From contig NZ_JAJITD010000013.1 of assembly GCF_020880815.1 (NCBI RefSeq), positions 62,001 to 126,000 on the forward strand: DNA of 64,000 bases. The letters run 5' to 3'. Every line of letters begins with the position of its first letter. The stretch's first letter is position 1. This document shows positions 1-8,322 of this stretch, piece after piece. A program made the translations under genes and the position numbers. The DNA is from Paraburkholderia sejongensis (GTDB taxonomy: Bacteria > Pseudomonadota > Gammaproteobacteria > Burkholderiales > Burkholderiaceae). The notes beneath the pieces are model-generated. The model saw nothing but the letters and a program-made list of their open reading frames with translations, did not search any database and was not told the origin of the DNA.

Positions 1-48
1 CTCTCGGTGCCAGCTCGAAACGGAGCACTCCTCACTTTCGGAGTTGTC

Positions 49-1092
49 TTGGCCGCAACAAATAATCAGTCCACTCCCCGCGAATCCGCCCGCATCGACC
101 TCGCGCTGCAAGGCGGCGGCTCGCACGGAGCATTCACCTGGGGCGTACTCGACCGTTTGCTCGAAGAGCCGTGGCTGCAAGTCGAAGGTATCTCGGGGAC
201 CTCGGCCGGCGCGATGAACGCGGCCGTGATGGTGAGCGGCTATCAACGCGACGGCGCCGCCGGCGCGCGTGCCGCGCTCGAAGCGTTCTGGCGACGCGTG
301 TTCGAAGCGTCGGTATACAGCCCGTTCCGGCGCAGTCCGTTCGACGTGATGATGGGCCGCTGGACCCTCGACTATTCGCCGTTCTTCATCGCGATGGATC
401 TCGCGGCGCGAATGTTCTCGCCGTACGACCTGAATCCGCGCGGCGTGCATCCGCTGCAGAAGATCCTGCAGGAGTCGATCGATTTCGAGCACCTGCGCAA
501 TGCGCCGATCAAGCTGTTCATCACCGCGACGCGCGTGCGCACCGGCCAGGCGCGGGTGTTCCGCAATGCCGATCTGACGCCCGAGGTGCTGCTCGCATCC
601 GGCTGTCTGCCGACGCTGTTCCAGGCGGTGAAGATCGACGGCGAGGACTACTGGGACGGCGGCTACGCGGGCAATCCGACCATCACGCCGCTGGTGCGCG
701 AATGCACGTCGAGCGACACGCTGCTGATCCAGGTCAACCCGGTCGAGCGCGATGAGACGCCGCGCAGCGCGCGCGACATCATCAGCCGGCTGAACGAAGT
801 CGCGTTCAACGCGCCGCTGCTCAAGGAGCTGCGGATGATCGCGCTGCTGCGCCGCGCGGCCGACGCCGGCAGCGACGAAGGCCGTCACTGGGCGCAAATG
901 CGCATCCACCGGATTTCGAGCGAGGTGATGAAGGAACTCGGTTATTCGTCGAAGCTGAACGCCGAGTGGAGTTTCCTGACCATGCTGCGCGACGAGGGCC
1001 GGCGCGCGGCCGAAGCGTTCCTCGCCGAGCACGGCGATTCGATCGGCGTGCGTTCGTCGCTCGATCTCGACGCGTTGCTCGACGGAGTCTGA
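49..1092 (+). CDS. Patatin-like phospholipase family protein
   Basis: Predicted serine acyl hydrolase of the patatin family. The glycine-rich oxyanion loop GGGSHGAF and the nucleophile elbow GTSAGA (GxSxG) lie near the N-terminus, and the partner Asp is in a DGG motif (YWDGGYAGNP) about 150 residues later, so the Ser-Asp dyad is complete. There is no signal peptide, so it is probably cytoplasmic. I chose the TTG at 49, preceded by GGAG at 40-43; a GTG at 7 in the same frame is also possible, and the extra residues carry no domain. The next gene, a GntP-type permease, starts 2 bases after its stop, so the two are co-transcribed. In related bacteria such a pair can sit beside 3-hydroxybutyrate dehydrogenase, which suggests a role in hydroxyalkanoate or lipid metabolism. 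That is inference, because the upstream gene is outside the window. Confidence 0.85.
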   Translation: MAATNNQSTPRESARIDLALQGGGSHGAFTWGVLDRLLEEPWLQVEGISGTSAGAMNAAVMVSGYQRDGAAGARAALEAFWRRVFEASVYSPFRRSPFDVMMGRWTLDYSPFFIAMDLAARMFSPYDLNPRGVHPLQKILQESIDFEHLRNAPIKLFITATRVRTGQARVFRNADLTPEVLLASGCLPTLFQAVKIDGEDYWDGGYAGNPTITPLVRECTSSDTLLIQVNPVERDETPRSARDIISRLNEVAFNAPLLKELRMIALLRRAADAGSDEGRHWAQMRIHRISSEVMKELGYSSKLNAEWSFLTMLRDEGRRAAEAFLAEHGDSIGVRSSLDLDALLDGV

Positions 1093-1094
1093 CC

Positions 1095-2627
1095 ATGGAC
1101 GTCATTACGTTGTCACCGCTCGCGATCGGGCTCGGTCTGTTCGGCATGCTCGCGAGTCTGGCGCTGCTGATCGGTTTCGCGTATCGCGGCTGGACCGTGC
1201 TGCTGCTCGCGCCGTTCGCGGCGATGCTGGCCGCCGCGATTTCGGGCGAGCCGATTCTCGCGCATTGGACCCAGACCTTCATGAACAGCGCCGCGCGCTT
1301 TCTCGCGCAGTTCTTCCCGCTATTCCTGCTCGGCGCGCTGTTCGGCAAGCTGATGGAAGACAGCGGCTCCGTCAAGGCGATCGCCGGCTATATGACCGAA
1401 AAGCTCGGCGCGCATCGGGCGATCCTCGCGGTCGTGATCGGCGGTGCGCTCGTCACCTATGGCGGTGTGAGCCTGTTCGTCGCGTTCTTCGTGATCGCGC
1501 CGATGGGCACCGCGCTGTTCCAGGCCGCCAATATTCCGCGCCGGCTGATGCCGGCCGCGATCGCGCTCGGCACGTCGACCTTCACGATGTCCGCATTGCC
1601 CGGCACGCCGGCGATCCAGAACGCGATCCCGATGCCGTTCTTCGGCACGACGCCGTTCGCGGCGCCGGGGCTCGGCGTGATCGCAAGTATCGTGATGATC
1701 GGGTTCGGGCTGTGGTGGCTGTCTTTGCAACAATCGCGCGCGCAGGCGGCTAATGAAGGGTTCGACGGCGTTGCCGTCGCGGGCGCGGGGGCCGCCGCGG
1801 GTGCTGCTGTCGCCGCTGCACCGGCCGCGAGACCGACGCCCGACGCGGCGCTCGTGCGCGAACGCGCGACCGTGTCGCAAAGTTTCGATCCGGAAGAAGC
1901 GACGCGCGGCCATCTCAGCGAGGACCTGCCGTCGTTCGGCGTCGCGATGACGCCGCTGGTGCTGGTCGTGCTGCTGAACTTCGTGATGAACGTGCTAGTG
2001 CTGCCGCGCATCGACGCCGATTATCTGGCCGAGCCGCGCTGGGGCGAGACCTCGCTGGCGGCGGTCGGCGGTGTATGGGGCGTGTGCGTTGCGCTGACCG
2101 TCGCGATCGTCGTGCTGATCCTGCTCAATCGCCGCCGCTTGCCGGCGCTTCGCGCGACCATCGATGCCGGCGCGAACGCGTCGGTGCTGCCGGTGCTGAG
2201 CGTCGGCAGTCTGGTCGGCTATGGCGCGGTGATCGCCGCGCTGCCCGCGTTCGAACTGGTGCGCGAATGGGTGCTCGGGCTCGGCGGCGGGCCGCTGGTG
2301 TCGCTGGCGGTCGCCACCAACCTGCTCGCGGCGCTGACCGGCTCCGCGTCCGGCGGCCTGACCATCGCGCTCGATGCGCTCGGCAGCACCTATCTGCAAC
2401 TGGCCGGCCAGTACGGGATCGATCCGGCGTTGCTGCACCGGGTCGCGGTGATCTCGTCGGGCACGCTCGACAGCCTGCCGCACAACGGCGCGGTCGTCAC
2501 GCTGCTCGCGGTGTGCGGCTCGACGCATCGCGAGAGCTATCGGGACATCGTGATCGTCGGGATTCTCGGCGCGCTGCTCGCGCTGGTGGTGGTGATCGTG
2601 CTGGGGACGCTGTTCGGGTCGTTCTGA
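1095..2627 (+). CDS. GntP-family permease (gluconate/hydroxy-acid:H+ symporter type)
   Basis: Polytopic inner-membrane transporter of about 510 residues, the usual GntP length, with a dozen or so hydrophobic segments. Typical features are the early GGALVTYGGVS loop, the TFTMSALPGTPAIQN segment and the late ISSGTLDSLPHNGAVVTLL segment, characteristic of the GntP/citrate-transporter superfamily. A soluble Ala/Pro-rich loop near residues 220-280 looks like a variable cytoplasmic insert. The ATG at 1095 follows the patatin stop by 2 bases, so translation is probably coupled. The substrate cannot be read from sequence. Gluconate is the family default, but the patatin neighbour makes 3-hydroxybutyrate or another short hydroxy acid plausible (inference). 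Confidence 0.85.
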   Translation: MDVITLSPLAIGLGLFGMLASLALLIGFAYRGWTVLLLAPFAAMLAAAISGEPILAHWTQTFMNSAARFLAQFFPLFLLGALFGKLMEDSGSVKAIAGYMTEKLGAHRAILAVVIGGALVTYGGVSLFVAFFVIAPMGTALFQAANIPRRLMPAAIALGTSTFTMSALPGTPAIQNAIPMPFFGTTPFAAPGLGVIASIVMIGFGLWWLSLQQSRAQAANEGFDGVAVAGAGAAAGAAVAAAPAARPTPDAALVRERATVSQSFDPEEATRGHLSEDLPSFGVAMTPLVLVVLLNFVMNVLVLPRIDADYLAEPRWGETSLAAVGGVWGVCVALTVAIVVLILLNRRRLPALRATIDAGANASVLPVLSVGSLVGYGAVIAALPAFELVREWVLGLGGGPLVSLAVATNLLAALTGSASGGLTIALDALGSTYLQLAGQYGIDPALLHRVAVISSGTLDSLPHNGAVVTLLAVCGSTHRESYRDIVIVGILGALLALVVVIVLGTLFGSF

Positions 2628-2687
2628 AGACACAATACGGCATTCTGGTTTTGGTGCAGGCGCCCGAACGGGGGCCGGAAGTATCGA

Positions 2688-2738
2688 GGGGTCTTGCACT
2701 GACGGTGGTTGCCGTCGATGCAAGACCCCTTTGTGTTT
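2688..2738 (+). terminator. Rho-independent terminator after the permease gene
   Basis: A perfect 11-bp stem (GGGGTCTTGCA at 2688-2698, TGCAAGACCCC at 2719-2729) encloses a second 5-bp GACGG/CCGTC stem and is followed by TTTGTGTTT. It ends the patatin-permease operon and shields it from the convergent repA gene. The stem lacks a matching T-run on the other strand, so it is mainly one-directional. Confidence 0.85.
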
Positions 2739-2873
2739 CCGCTCGCCACCCTAGCGGCTTGCAGGGCCGGCTGCGCGGGCCACGGTATCAACGACCTATG
2801 ATCGCCCTTATGACCGCCCTATCACCGCACTCTCAGCGCGCTGATCCTCGCACTCTCAGCACTCTCAGCACCA

Positions 2874-4277
2874 TCACGCGGCCGCGCGCGCCGCGTTCAT
2901 CCGGCCGAACACGAACTGTCCCAGATACCAGACCAGCTCGGTATTCGCGAAGATCGCCTCTTCCGTCACCGTCGACGCCTCGAGCTTCATCCGCCGCAGC
3001 ATCAGCTTGCCTTCGCGCGACGTCGTCCACGCGTGCATCAGCTCCTTGCGGGTCTTCGCGTCGGCCGCACTGAAGTAGTCGCGGCCCTTGCGCGAATCTT
3101 CGTTCATGCGCGCGCGCACTTCTTCTTCGCGGGTCGCGTGACTGTGCGCGATGCTCTGGCGCGTTTCGGTCCGCACCGCCTGCTCCTGCGCCTCGTCGGC
3201 GAGCAGCTTGGCCTGTACGTCGACCATCGTGCGCTCGGCGTCGGACATCTTCCAGTTGTCGCGCAGCGCTCGCATCAGATAGCCCGCCGGGCTCTTCTTG
3301 ACCTGGCCGCGCTTGATCCGGAAGCGCGTGTATTCGACCGCCTGCTGGATGCGCTCGTCGGTCCAGATATCGCGGCTCTCCGAGATCTCGGTGAACTGCT
3401 TGGTCGACAGCCCGAACTCGTCGGTGAGAATCTTGTACAGGTGGCTCGCGTCCGCGAGGCTCGCGAGCACCGCGTCGGCGGTGTCCTTGCGTTTGAGCAG
3501 AAAGCGGATGCGGTCGATCTTCTTCGAGGTCGTCGATGCGGTGCGCGTCTCATACGACAGCTCGATATCTGACACCTCGTTGATCTCGCGCACCGCCGGT
3601 TCGAGCCAGTCGCGCTTGAAATATTTGAAGATCGCCGCGTTCGCGCCCATCTTGCCGGGCCAGTTGCGCATCTCCTCGAGCTGGATCCAGTCGGTGCGCG
3701 CGGCGGGTACGTGCGGCAGCACCTTGTCGTAGATCGCGCGCGCGAGCGAGCGCGTGAAGGCGGTGGAAATACGCAGACTCAGCCAGTGCGATTTCTGCGG
3801 GTCGCGGATATGCGGTACGAGCCGCGGATGCACGTCGAAGCGCATCCGCCCGCGATGAAAGCCGACCATACCGATCAGCTGAACCTGCACCCACAGGTCG
3901 TTTTCGGTCGGGTCGCGGTCCGCCGGCGTATTGGTCACGCGGACCTTGGCGTTCTGCGCTTCGTCGGCGATCGTGCGCAGATGCTTCAGATTGCGGCTGT
4001 CGTAACGCATCAGCCACTTGAAGTAGTTCAGCTCGACGTCGTACTGGTCGCGCTGCTCGGGCTCCTGCGCGACGATGAAGTACGCGGCATCGAGAAAGCG
4101 CCGCGCCGGCAGCCCCATGTTGACGATTTCGGTGAAGAAGTCGTTGCGCTGATAGCCGATTTCGCGATTGGCCTCGTTGATGCGCAATCCCTGGTCGAAC
4201 ATGTCTTCGAACAGCGCTAGCGCCATTTGACGCGAGGTCGCCTTGGACTTGCTCTCTTCCGGATTCTCCGCTGCCAT
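2874..4277 (-). CDS. repA: RepA replication initiator of a secondary replicon
   Basis: Plasmid-type replication initiator (RPA/RepA family) of the kind found on Burkholderia secondary chromosomes and megaplasmids. It is 467 residues from the ATG at 4277; the upstream in-frame extension to 4448 overlaps the first iterons and looks non-conserved. Key stretches are the N-terminal QMALALFEDMFDQGLRINEANR, the central LNYFKWLMRYDSRNLKHLRT and MNEDSRKGRDYF near the C-terminus. The central basic region is the likely winged-helix DNA-binding part. It diverges from parA across an iteron array, the layout of an iteron-controlled origin in which Rep binds the repeats and also limits its own synthesis. 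No strong Shine-Dalgarno precedes the chosen start, so translation may be weak. Confidence 0.85.
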   Translation of the reverse strand: MAAENPEESKSKATSRQMALALFEDMFDQGLRINEANREIGYQRNDFFTEIVNMGLPARRFLDAAYFIVAQEPEQRDQYDVELNYFKWLMRYDSRNLKHLRTIADEAQNAKVRVTNTPADRDPTENDLWVQVQLIGMVGFHRGRMRFDVHPRLVPHIRDPQKSHWLSLRISTAFTRSLARAIYDKVLPHVPAARTDWIQLEEMRNWPGKMGANAAIFKYFKRDWLEPAVREINEVSDIELSYETRTASTTSKKIDRIRFLLKRKDTADAVLASLADASHLYKILTDEFGLSTKQFTEISESRDIWTDERIQQAVEYTRFRIKRGQVKKSPAGYLMRALRDNWKMSDAERTMVDVQAKLLADEAQEQAVRTETRQSIAHSHATREEEVRARMNEDSRKGRDYFSAADAKTRKELMHAWTTSREGKLMLRRMKLEASTVTEEAIFANTELVWYLGQFVFGRMNAARAAA

Positions 4278-4333
4278 GGTTTTCGTCCACTTTTTCGCTC
4301 CCGGGACTCTAAGCAGGTGTTGGTGAGCTGTCA

Positions 4334-5153
4334 ACACACAGAACCTCACCATCGCGCACGCCGGACCGGTGCGCGGCGAAGGTCGACTTCGCGAACGCCG
4401 CTGCGCACACAAAACCTCACGGTCATACACAAGCAACCTCACCGTCAAACCGCTGCGCGCAGCCGCGAAGCCTTATGCGACGGCACTCCCGCCGCTGCGG
4501 CGAGCGCGGCGCACAACCTACCTCACCTTTGCCATACCCGCGTCGCCGATGCACATGGAGCCTCACCTTGGTGGGGAAAAAGCCTCACCTTGCTGCACAG
4601 CGAACCGCACCTTTGAACACATTCAACCTCACCCTTGACACAATGCACCTCACCTTGGAAACCCTAAGTAATTGAATCGACGCGAGATTGCCTTTCTCTG
4701 TAGGTTTGTTGGTTCGTTGTCGTTTTTAAAAAACAACCCACCAACCCAGCTGAGCAGAAACAAAAAAAATGGCGCAACGCAGCATGGTGAGGTTGATTGT
4801 GCAATTGTCGTTTCCGCTATCGCGATGTTTTTGAGGCGATGGTGAGGTTGCTTGTGCTTTGACCGCTTGACGTACTTTTTCCGGCCTGGGAAATGGCGGC
4901 TTCGGAGCTTTGCGGAGGGATCTTCCAGGTGAGGTTCGTTGTGCGTTTGACGTTGGGAAGGACTCCAGGCGATGTAATCACGGTGTTTCGGGTCACCGGA
5001 ACGGTTTGAAGGTGAGGTCGATTGTGCGCGACCGTCTGAAGGGCGAGTCGCGGAACCGCGAAAGTGCACAAATGACCTCACCTGTTGCTGATTTTTTGAT
5101 CAGCGAGGCGACTGGAAAGGCCCGCGGAGCAAGCAAGGTGAGGTCATTTGTGC
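4334..5153. repeat. Replication origin iteron array (15 x 17 bp)
   Basis: Fifteen copies of a 17-bp repeat, consensus GGTGAGGTTNNTTGTGC. Nine lie in the repA-proximal half, reading CCTCACC on the top strand: 4334-4350, 4405-4421, 4427-4443, 4511-4527, 4551-4567, 4573-4589, 4595-4611, 4617-4633 and 4638-4654. On the parA side, five read GGTGAGG on top (4786-4802, 4841-4857, 4928-4944, 5011-5027, 5137-5153) and one is inverted (5066-5082). The copies at 4573 and 4595 are degenerate. The orientation switch falls across an AT-rich stretch near 4700-4780. This is what Rep-binding iterons of a theta-type origin look like. I see no perfect DnaA box. Confidence 0.85.
4655..4785. other. AT-rich core between the two iteron arms (candidate unwinding region)
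   Basis: A locally AT-rich stretch at the point where iteron polarity flips. It contains an imperfect inverted repeat (about 4708-4745) centred on TTTTTAAAAAA, followed by an A-run at 4762-4769. AT-rich DNA flanked by inverted iteron blocks is a usual place for strand opening at iteron origins; that function is inferred from position and composition only. A second AT-rich stretch lies at 5221-5292, just before parA. Confidence 0.45.
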
Positions 5154-5292
5154 GTGTTCAGGGCGAGCGGCTGCGCTCATGGAGCGCTGGAAGCGATGTG
5201 TTTTGACGCGCGGGTCCCGGAAAAATGTGAGAATGATCAAGAAAACTGCATAAAAACAGTAATTTAAAAAGCTATTTTCAAGTATTTCCTGT

Positions 5293-5332
5293 ATTCTGAG
5301 GTTTCTAGAATTTCACGGAAAAACCTCAGAAT
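5293..5332. promoter_or_regulatory. Perfect 12-bp inverted repeat overlapping the parA start codon
   Basis: ATTCTGAGGTTT at 5293-5304 is repeated in inverse as AAACCTCAGAAT at 5321-5332, separated by 16 bp. The right arm overlaps the parA ATG at 5331. It is a likely operator for autoregulation of parAB, by ParA through its N-terminal helix-turn-helix. The arms contain GAGGTT/AACCTC, the core of the iterons, so RepA is an alternative ligand. In RNA the repeat would hide the start codon in a hairpin. Confidence 0.6.
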
Positions 5333-6542
5333 GGTCAGAACGAGCCAACTTCCTGCCGTAGACCGAACCGTTCACTTTGAACAGATCAGCCAGTTCGCAG
5401 AAAAAGTCAGCATTTTTACGAATGAGCTTCGCGAGACGATTCTGGCTCCGCGTCCAAGAAAAACGGCTCCCGTTTTCAAAACCGGCGAAATCGCGGAGAT
5501 GTGCAACATCTCGCATTCGCAGGTTCAGTACCTGGCGACCAAAGGCGACGGCGAACTGCCATCGGGCACGGCCGCGGGCACCGGCCGCACGCGTACCTTT
5601 ACGCTTGAAGAGGCGCGGATCTGGGTGCAGAAGATTTCGGACATCTACCAGACGCCGCTTGTCACGCGTCTGAAGGAGCCGGACGGCAAGATCATCATCA
5701 CCGCGCAGCTCAAAGGCGGCTCCGCCAAAACGACCACCACGATGTGTCTTGCGCAAGGACTGTCGCTGCGCGGCCGCAAAGTGCTGGTGGTCGATCTCGA
5801 CCCGCAGGCATCGCTGTCCGAATTGTGCGGCCTGTACGCGGAAAAAGATGTGACGCCGGAAGACACGGTACTGCCCTACGTCTATGACCAGGACATCGAA
5901 GGTGGTCTTGAAGGCCGGATTCAGTCGACGTACTGGGACGGCATCGACCTGATTCCCGCGCATACCGAATTGATCGGCGCCGAGTTTCATCTGCCGGCCA
6001 TGCAGAAAATGCGGCCGGGCTTCCGCTTCTGGACTGTGCTTCGCCAGGGCCTCGAGCCGCTGCGCAAAAAGTACGACTACATCCTGATGGATACGTCGCC
6101 GTCGCTGTCGTATATGAACCTGAATGCGCTGTTGGCCGCCGACGCGATGGTGATGCCGATGGTGCCGGAAAATCTCGACTTCATCAGTTCGCTGTCTTTC
6201 TGGCGCCTGTTCTCGGACGTGTCGAAAAGCTTTATCAAATTCGAGAAGGACAAGAGATACGACTTCGTTTCGCTGGTGTTGTCGCGGGTCGATTACGGGC
6301 GCAATTCGTCCGCGCCGATCGTGCGGGCCTGGGCGCAAAGTGCGTACGAAAACTGGCTGCACTCGATCGAGGTGCCGGCGAGCTCCGTGATGAGCACCGG
6401 CGCATTGGCGTTCTCGACCGTGTTCGATATCAGCAGCAACCACAGCGCGGCCAAATCGCTGCAACGCGTGCGGCAACCTCTCGTCGATTACTGTCGATGG
6501 ATCGATGAGATTTATTCGGAAAAATGGAGGAACGCGCAATGA
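5331..6542 (+). CDS. parA: ParA partition ATPase (type Ia, with N-terminal HTH)
   Basis: Deviant-Walker ATPase that would move or position the replicon with ParB. Of 403 residues, about the first 110 hold a helix-turn-helix resembling MerR/P1 ParA (TGEIAEMCNISHSQVQYL), the mark of type Ia ParA proteins that repress their own operon. The deviant Walker A motif KGGSAKTTT starts near residue 128, followed by VLVVDLDPQASLS and the Walker B-like YILMDTSPSLS. Its stop overlaps the parB start (ATGA at 6539-6542), so the two are translationally coupled. The ATG lies in a perfect inverted repeat, consistent with autoregulation. Type Ia ParA with divergent repA argues for a secondary replicon rather than the primary chromosome. 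Confidence 0.93.
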   Translation: MVRTSQLPAVDRTVHFEQISQFAEKVSIFTNELRETILAPRPRKTAPVFKTGEIAEMCNISHSQVQYLATKGDGELPSGTAAGTGRTRTFTLEEARIWVQKISDIYQTPLVTRLKEPDGKIIITAQLKGGSAKTTTTMCLAQGLSLRGRKVLVVDLDPQASLSELCGLYAEKDVTPEDTVLPYVYDQDIEGGLEGRIQSTYWDGIDLIPAHTELIGAEFHLPAMQKMRPGFRFWTVLRQGLEPLRKKYDYILMDTSPSLSYMNLNALLAADAMVMPMVPENLDFISSLSFWRLFSDVSKSFIKFEKDKRYDFVSLVLSRVDYGRNSSAPIVRAWAQSAYENWLHSIEVPASSVMSTGALAFSTVFDISSNHSAAKSLQRVRQPLVDYCRWIDEIYSEKWRNAQ

Positions 6543-7516
6543 GCAATATGCGAGAACAGCTGCTGGCCAAGACGTCCGGCATTCGCAAAACCTCGTCCAT
6601 CAATGAGGATGAGGTGAAGCGCAGCAATCGCACCCAGACGGCTCCGGGTCTCGCGGGCGCACTGGCCGTTGCGCAACTTCGCGTGCAGGAACTTGAGTCC
6701 ACCGGCGTCGCGTCGCAACTGCCGGTGGGCGGGATTTTGCCGAATCCGTGGCAGCCGCGTCGCGTGTTCAACGAAGCCAAACTCGCCGAACTTGCGGAGT
6801 CGATCCGCGAAGTCGGGTTGATGCAACCGATCGTGGTTCGGCGGACGGGCGACGACTATCAGATCGTGGCGGGCGAGCGGCGCTGGCGCGCACACAAGAT
6901 GCTGGGCCTCGACACGATCAAGGCAGTGGTTGCGGATTGCTCCGACTCGGACATGGCCGTGCTCGCGATGGTCGAAAACATCAGCCGCGACGACCTGGCC
7001 GACTACGAGATTGGTGTCGCGATTCGCCGCTCGGAGACGGAGTTTCCGAATCGCAAGCGGTTGGCCGAAGCGATGGGCTTGTCACGCGCAGGCCTGTATC
7101 AGTTCCTGTCGTTCGAGAATCTGCCGGATTTCATCAAGAAGGATCTGGATATTCAGCCTCGACTGCTGGGCGGAACGGCGGCGCAGGCAATCGCGGCGGC
7201 GATCAAGAAGCATGGGGACGATGGCGTTAAGGCTGCTCGTGAAATCTGGCCGTTGCTGGTCAGGGGCGAGATGGATCAGGGAAAGGCGGCCGCGGCGATT
7301 ACCGCGTTGGCCACCCGGCAGACGACGTCGACCGGTACCAGCGGCCGCAGCATCGAAAAGTTTTTCGCCGGACGCGATCAGGCGGGCAGCATCACGAAGG
7401 ACATCAGCAATTTCACGATCAAGATAAAGACAGGTGTGATTACCGAAGCGCAGGAAATCCAGATTCGCCAGTTGATTGGACAGATGTTCCAGTTGCAACC
7501 GAAGGCGACGGATTGA
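6539..7516 (+). CDS. parB: ParB partition protein
   Basis: Centromere-binding partner of ParA, 325 residues. The ATG at 6539 is preceded by GGAGG (6526-6530) with 8-nt spacing, better than the in-frame ATG at 6524. The N-terminal ParB/Spo0J domain is clear: LPNPWQPRR, the CTP-binding GERRWRA motif and the ENISRDDLADYE box. Next comes the helix-turn-helix KRLAEAMGLSRAGLYQFLSF that should contact parS, and a C-terminal dimerisation region ending in LIGQMFQLQ. It is followed by a terminator and then by five copies of a TCTAGA palindrome that are its likely binding sites. The universal parS sequence of primary chromosomes is not seen near the gene. Confidence 0.93.
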   Translation: MSNMREQLLAKTSGIRKTSSINEDEVKRSNRTQTAPGLAGALAVAQLRVQELESTGVASQLPVGGILPNPWQPRRVFNEAKLAELAESIREVGLMQPIVVRRTGDDYQIVAGERRWRAHKMLGLDTIKAVVADCSDSDMAVLAMVENISRDDLADYEIGVAIRRSETEFPNRKRLAEAMGLSRAGLYQFLSFENLPDFIKKDLDIQPRLLGGTAAQAIAAAIKKHGDDGVKAAREIWPLLVRGEMDQGKAAAAITALATRQTTSTGTSGRSIEKFFAGRDQAGSITKDISNFTIKIKTGVITEAQEIQIRQLIGQMFQLQPKATD

Positions 7517-7541
7517 TAGTTGGTTTGTTGGTTTAGCAAAG

Positions 7542-7568
7542 AGCCCGCTTAATGCGGGCTTTTTTATT
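7542..7568 (+). terminator. Rho-independent terminator of parAB
   Basis: Stem AGCCCGC (7542-7548) and GCGGGCT (7554-7560) with a 5-nt loop, followed at once by TTTTTATT. It lies 25 bases after the parB stop and ends the parAB transcript before the palindrome cluster. Confidence 0.9.
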
Positions 7569-7603
7569 GGTGGTGGCGTCGCGAGCTGGGGAGAGAGTAT
7601 TTG

Positions 7604-8322
7604 GTGTCTAGATTCTAGACACTCCGTCACGGGCGCGCGGTGAGTGGCCTAGGCGAGGGGGGAGCGAGAAGTCCGGAGTTGGGTGTCTAGAGTCTAGACA
7701 CGCAGGGCTGGAGAATATGAATCGGCGCCTGCGGTCACGGTCGTCGGGATGGATGACGGCGGGAGTCTGAACTCTAGGGACTCCCGCCAATGTCTGGCGA
7801 CGCGCCTGAAGTCAACTCGATCGCGACGGATGGGCAGCGGCATGCGTCTAGGGCCGGGGCGCACACATTTGAGCCGGGGCCGAGGGGCATCGAGGACGCC
7901 CTCCGTTCGACGAAGGGGAGCAGTCTGTTGGCTAGAGACAGTCGAGCCGATAATCGGACGGGAATGGTTCAGGACTTATATGTTTCGCGGAGAGGCGCAG
8001 GCAGGTGTCTAGAGTATAGACACCTGAACCTAGCGTCGGCGGAGGAGCGACTCGGCGGAGGCGGAATTGGGTGTCTAGAGTCTAGACACACGCGACAGCG
8101 GTTGGGTGGGAAGCACTTCGAGCTTGGCCGTTCGGTGGCTGCGGTTCAGAAAAACCATCTGGCCTCTTCTGGGCACGCGTTTCGCGACGGGGCATCCGAA
8201 GCTGACATGTTCGGCGGCTACGCGCGGACGGTTTCCAGAATTCACACAGCTACGCCGAAGCTGCCACGGGCGCGTTCAACGGCTAGCGATTGGCCAGCGG
8301 TCAGTGTCTAGAGGCTAGACAG
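7604..8322. repeat. parS: Candidate parS centromere: five copies of GTGTCTAGANTCTAGACAC
   Basis: Five 19-bp palindromes with a single central base, at 7604-7622 (perfect), 7683-7701 (perfect), 8005-8023 (one mismatch, but extended outward to CAGGTGTC/GACACCTG at 8002-8026), 8071-8089 (perfect) and 8304-8322 (two mismatches). They begin 36 bases after the parB terminator, in DNA with no convincing gene. A palindrome cluster directly downstream of parB is where plasmid-type ParB proteins load, so this is the best parS candidate. The sequence is unlike the primary-chromosome parS consensus (GTTTCACGTGAAAC). ParB binding is inferred, not shown. Confidence 0.7.
7758..7788. repeat. Perfect 10-bp inverted repeat inside the parS-like cluster
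   Basis: GGCGGGAGTC at 7758-7767 is matched by GACTCCCGCC at 7779-7788 across an 11-base loop. It differs from the TCTAGA palindromes and sits between copies 2 and 3. There is no T-run, so it is not a standard terminator. It may be a structural or protein-binding site of the partition locus. Confidence 0.4.

Noticed and set aside
4278..4448. N-terminal extension of RepA
   Set aside because: The extension overlaps two iterons and reads as unrelated Arg/His-rich sequence; the ATG at 4277 gives the family-like N-terminus.
4334..5153. CRISPR array
   Set aside because: Repeats are 17 bp, occur in both orientations with irregular spacing, and lie between repA and parA, so they are iterons.
5313..6539. 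Minus-strand frame of about 400 codons opposite parA
   Set aside because: It mirrors parA codon bias, has no recognisable motif and would span the parA operator.
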